From Candidatus Faecalibacterium faecipullorum (GTDB lineage: Bacteria > Bacillota > Clostridia > Oscillospirales > Ruminococcaceae): a stretch of 6,894 nt of DNA. The notes beneath the pieces are model-generated. The model was not told the DNA's origin, did no database searches, and saw only the letters and a list, made by a program, of their open reading frames with translations. The stretch spans positions 1 through 6,894 of the forward strand of contig DWXX01000061.1 of assembly GCA_019118985.1 (NCBI GenBank), written 5' to 3'. Below, in pieces: positions 5,817-6,894 of the stretch; the stretch's first letter is position 1, and every line of letters begins with the position of its first letter. The translations under genes were made by a program, and so were the position numbers.

Positions 5817-5845
5817 ATTATACCCCGGCCCCATCGGGTTGTCAA
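5817..5845 (-). promoter_or_regulatory. Perfect consensus promoter driving the antisense RNA
   Basis: Read on the minus strand, TTGACA (5845-5840) and TATAAT (5822-5817) are both perfect and separated by exactly 17 bases. It is the best promoter in the window, points away from ftsH and towards the 3' end of the membrane-peptide gene, and has no coding region directly downstream. This implies strong constitutive synthesis of a short RNA. Confidence 0.9.
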
Positions 5846-5846
5846 C

Positions 5847-5870
5847 AGCCCCCGGCCGGGGCTTTGTTTT
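5847..5870 (+). terminator. Terminator upstream of ftsH
   Basis: AGCCCC (5847-5852) pairs with GGGGCT (5858-5863) across a 5-base loop, followed by TTGTTTTC. It would stop plus-strand read-through from the peptide locus into ftsH. It abuts the -35 box of the antisense promoter. The stem is short but GC-rich. Confidence 0.55.
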
Positions 5871-5934
5871 CACAAAGTTCACATTCTGTACATGCCGGCG
5901 CAGTATGTCGGGGTTACACTAAGAGCGCGGGAAG

Positions 5935-5952
5935 TTGTACGATTGCGTACAA
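5935..5952 (+). repeat. 18-bp dyad upstream of ftsH, possible operator
   Basis: TTGTACG and CGTACAA form a perfect 7-bp inverted repeat with a 4-base centre (ATTG), 46 bases before the ftsH start codon. The right arm runs into TACAAT (5948-5953), a five-of-six match to a -10 box with no good -35 box upstream. A repressor or activator site overlapping the ftsH promoter is possible; a hairpin in the mRNA leader is the alternative. No other convincing ftsH promoter was found; TTCACA at 5878-5883 is a fair -35 box, but only CAGTAT follows at 17 bases. Confidence 0.45.
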
Positions 5953-5998
5953 TCTGACTGCCCCCTATTTTCACCCGTATTTTGAGGAGTGTCAAACC

Positions 5999-6894
5999 AT
6001 GAAAGAAGTCAAAAGCCCCAAAAAGCCTTTGATCTACTATTACCTGCTGGTGCTGGCCGTCCTCGCCCTGTTCAACCTGCTGGTGACCCCCATGCTGGCC
6101 CGCCCGCAGATCGACGAGGTGGACTACGGCACCTTTATGGATATGATCGAGGCCGAGGACATCGGCGTGGTGGAGGTCACAGGCGACGAGATCACCTTTA
6201 CCAACGCCGACAACACCAAACTCTACCAGACCGGGGCCATGTACGACCCCACCCTGACCGAGCGGCTGCACGCGGCGGGGGCCACCTTCGGCAGCGTGAG
6301 CGACGATGGGTCGCCCATCCTGCGCTTCCTGCTGTCCTTCGTGCTGCCGCTGGTCATCTTTGTGGCCCTGGGCCAGTACATGAGCCGCAAGATGATGGAA
6401 CAGATGGGCGGCAAGAACTCGCTGTCCTTCGGGATGGGCAAGTCCAACGCCCGGGTCTATGTCCAGTCGTCGAACGGCATCCGCTTTTCGGACGTGGCAG
6501 GCGAGGATGAGGCCAAGGAGAACCTGGCCGAGATCGTCGATTACCTGCACAACCCCACAAAGTACACCGACGTCGGCGCGTCCATGCCCAAGGGCGTGCT
6601 GCTGGTCGGCCCCCCGGGCACCGGCAAGACCATGCTGGCCAAGGCCGTCGCCGGCGAGGCCAACGTCCCCTTCTTCTCCATCTCGGGGTCGGAGTTCGTT
6701 GAGATGTTCGTCGGCATGGGCGCGTCCAAGGTGCGGGACCTGTTCAAGCAGGCCAAAGAGAAGGCCCCCTGCATCGTCTTTATCGACGAGATCGACGCCA
6801 TCGGCCAGAAGCGGAACGCCGGCAGCGGCATCGGCGGCAACGACGAGCGGGAACAGACCCTCAACCAGCTGCTGACCGAGATGGACGGCTTTGA
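5999..6894 (+). CDS. ftsH: FtsH membrane AAA+ zinc protease, N-terminal half, cut by window edge
   Basis: The first 298 codons of the membrane-anchored ATP-dependent metalloprotease FtsH, which degrades misfolded membrane proteins and short-lived regulators. Residues about 11-33 form the first membrane helix, 34-105 the small extracytoplasmic domain and about 107-126 the second helix. The FtsH-typical linker (KSNARVYVQSSNGIRFSDVAGEDEAK) leads into the AAA+ module. Walker A is GPPGTGKT (204-211), the pore loop is MFVGMGAS with Phe237 (most family members have FVGVGAS), and Walker B is CIVFIDEIDAIG with Asp263 and Glu264. The window stops at LNQLLTEMDGF, before the second region of homology and the HEXXH protease site. 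The start ATG has GAGGAG 9 bases upstream. The gene follows a terminator and a dyad, so it probably has its own promoter. Identity is very secure. Confidence 0.97.
   Translation, partial: MKEVKSPKKPLIYYYLLVLAVLALFNLLVTPMLARPQIDEVDYGTFMDMIEAEDIGVVEVTGDEITFTNADNTKLYQTGAMYDPTLTERLHAAGATFGSVSDDGSPILRFLLSFVLPLVIFVALGQYMSRKMMEQMGGKNSLSFGMGKSNARVYVQSSNGIRFSDVAGEDEAKENLAEIVDYLHNPTKYTDVGASMPKGVLLVGPPGTGKTMLAKAVAGEANVPFFSISGSEFVEMFVGMGASKVRDLFKQAKEKAPCIVFIDEIDAIGQKRNAGSGIGGNDEREQTLNQLLTEMDGF

Noticed and set aside
5869..5883. Direct repeat TTCACA (5869-5874 and 5878-5883) as a regulator site for ftsH
   Set aside because: Two 6-mers nine bases apart in a T/C-rich tract after a terminator can arise by chance, and they match no regulator consensus I recognise. 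The second copy may simply be a weak -35 box.
5422..5998. A riboswitch, CRISPR array, tRNA or insertion element in the gap between the exporter and ftsH
   Set aside because: No cloverleaf, spaced direct repeats, transposase frame or terminal repeats are visible. The hairpins are explained better as two convergent transcripts with terminators plus an ftsH leader.

Overview
The window is GC-rich bacterial chromosome with Firmicutes-type signals: strong purine-rich Shine-Dalgarno sequences, a TTG start, sigma-A style promoters and intrinsic terminators. Codon use and gene families suggest a high-GC gut Clostridia member (Oscillospiraceae; a Gemmiger/Subdoligranulum/Faecalibacterium relative is my best guess). 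That taxonomic call is an inference; no rRNA gene is present.

Layout. Minus strand, 1-1694: the 5' part of dnaK (Hsp70, running off the left edge), preceded by a gene for an SseB-domain plus Sel1-repeat protein with its own good promoter. Plus strand, 1877-5421: a two-gene operon with a 4-base ATGA overlap, encoding the two halves of a heterodimeric type IV (MsbA/BmrCD/TM287-288-like) ABC exporter. The first subunit has a degenerate ATP site (Walker B Glu to Asp, H-loop His to Gln) and the second has the matching degenerate signature motif (ISQGQ), so the pair should form one canonical and one degenerate ATPase site. Divergent promoters lie between the SseB gene and the ABC operon. A strong hairpin ends the operon. 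Plus strand, 5999 to the right edge: the 5' half of ftsH (membrane AAA+ protease).

The most interesting part is the roughly 580-base gap between the exporter and ftsH. It has the layout of a type I toxin-antitoxin locus. It contains a 33-residue single-span membrane peptide with a good ribosome binding site. Its 5' leader can mask that site by pairing. A perfect consensus promoter (TTGACA, 17 bases, TATAAT) on the opposite strand begins a short RNA of about 95 nt. This RNA ends in a perfect 12-bp hairpin with a U-tract, immediately beyond the toxin stop codon. The toxin mRNA terminator sits at the antisense start site, so the two RNAs would overlap fully across the toxin 3' UTR, as in txpA/RatA-type systems. 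The sequence supports the architecture; toxicity and antisense repression are inferred.

The remaining space holds regulatory structures: a GC-rich hairpin in the dnaK leader (with no CIRCE element), a terminator before ftsH, and an 18-bp dyad upstream of ftsH that overlaps a possible -10 box. The genes do not form one pathway. dnaK and ftsH are both protein-quality-control genes, and the exporter and the peptide locus lie between them.
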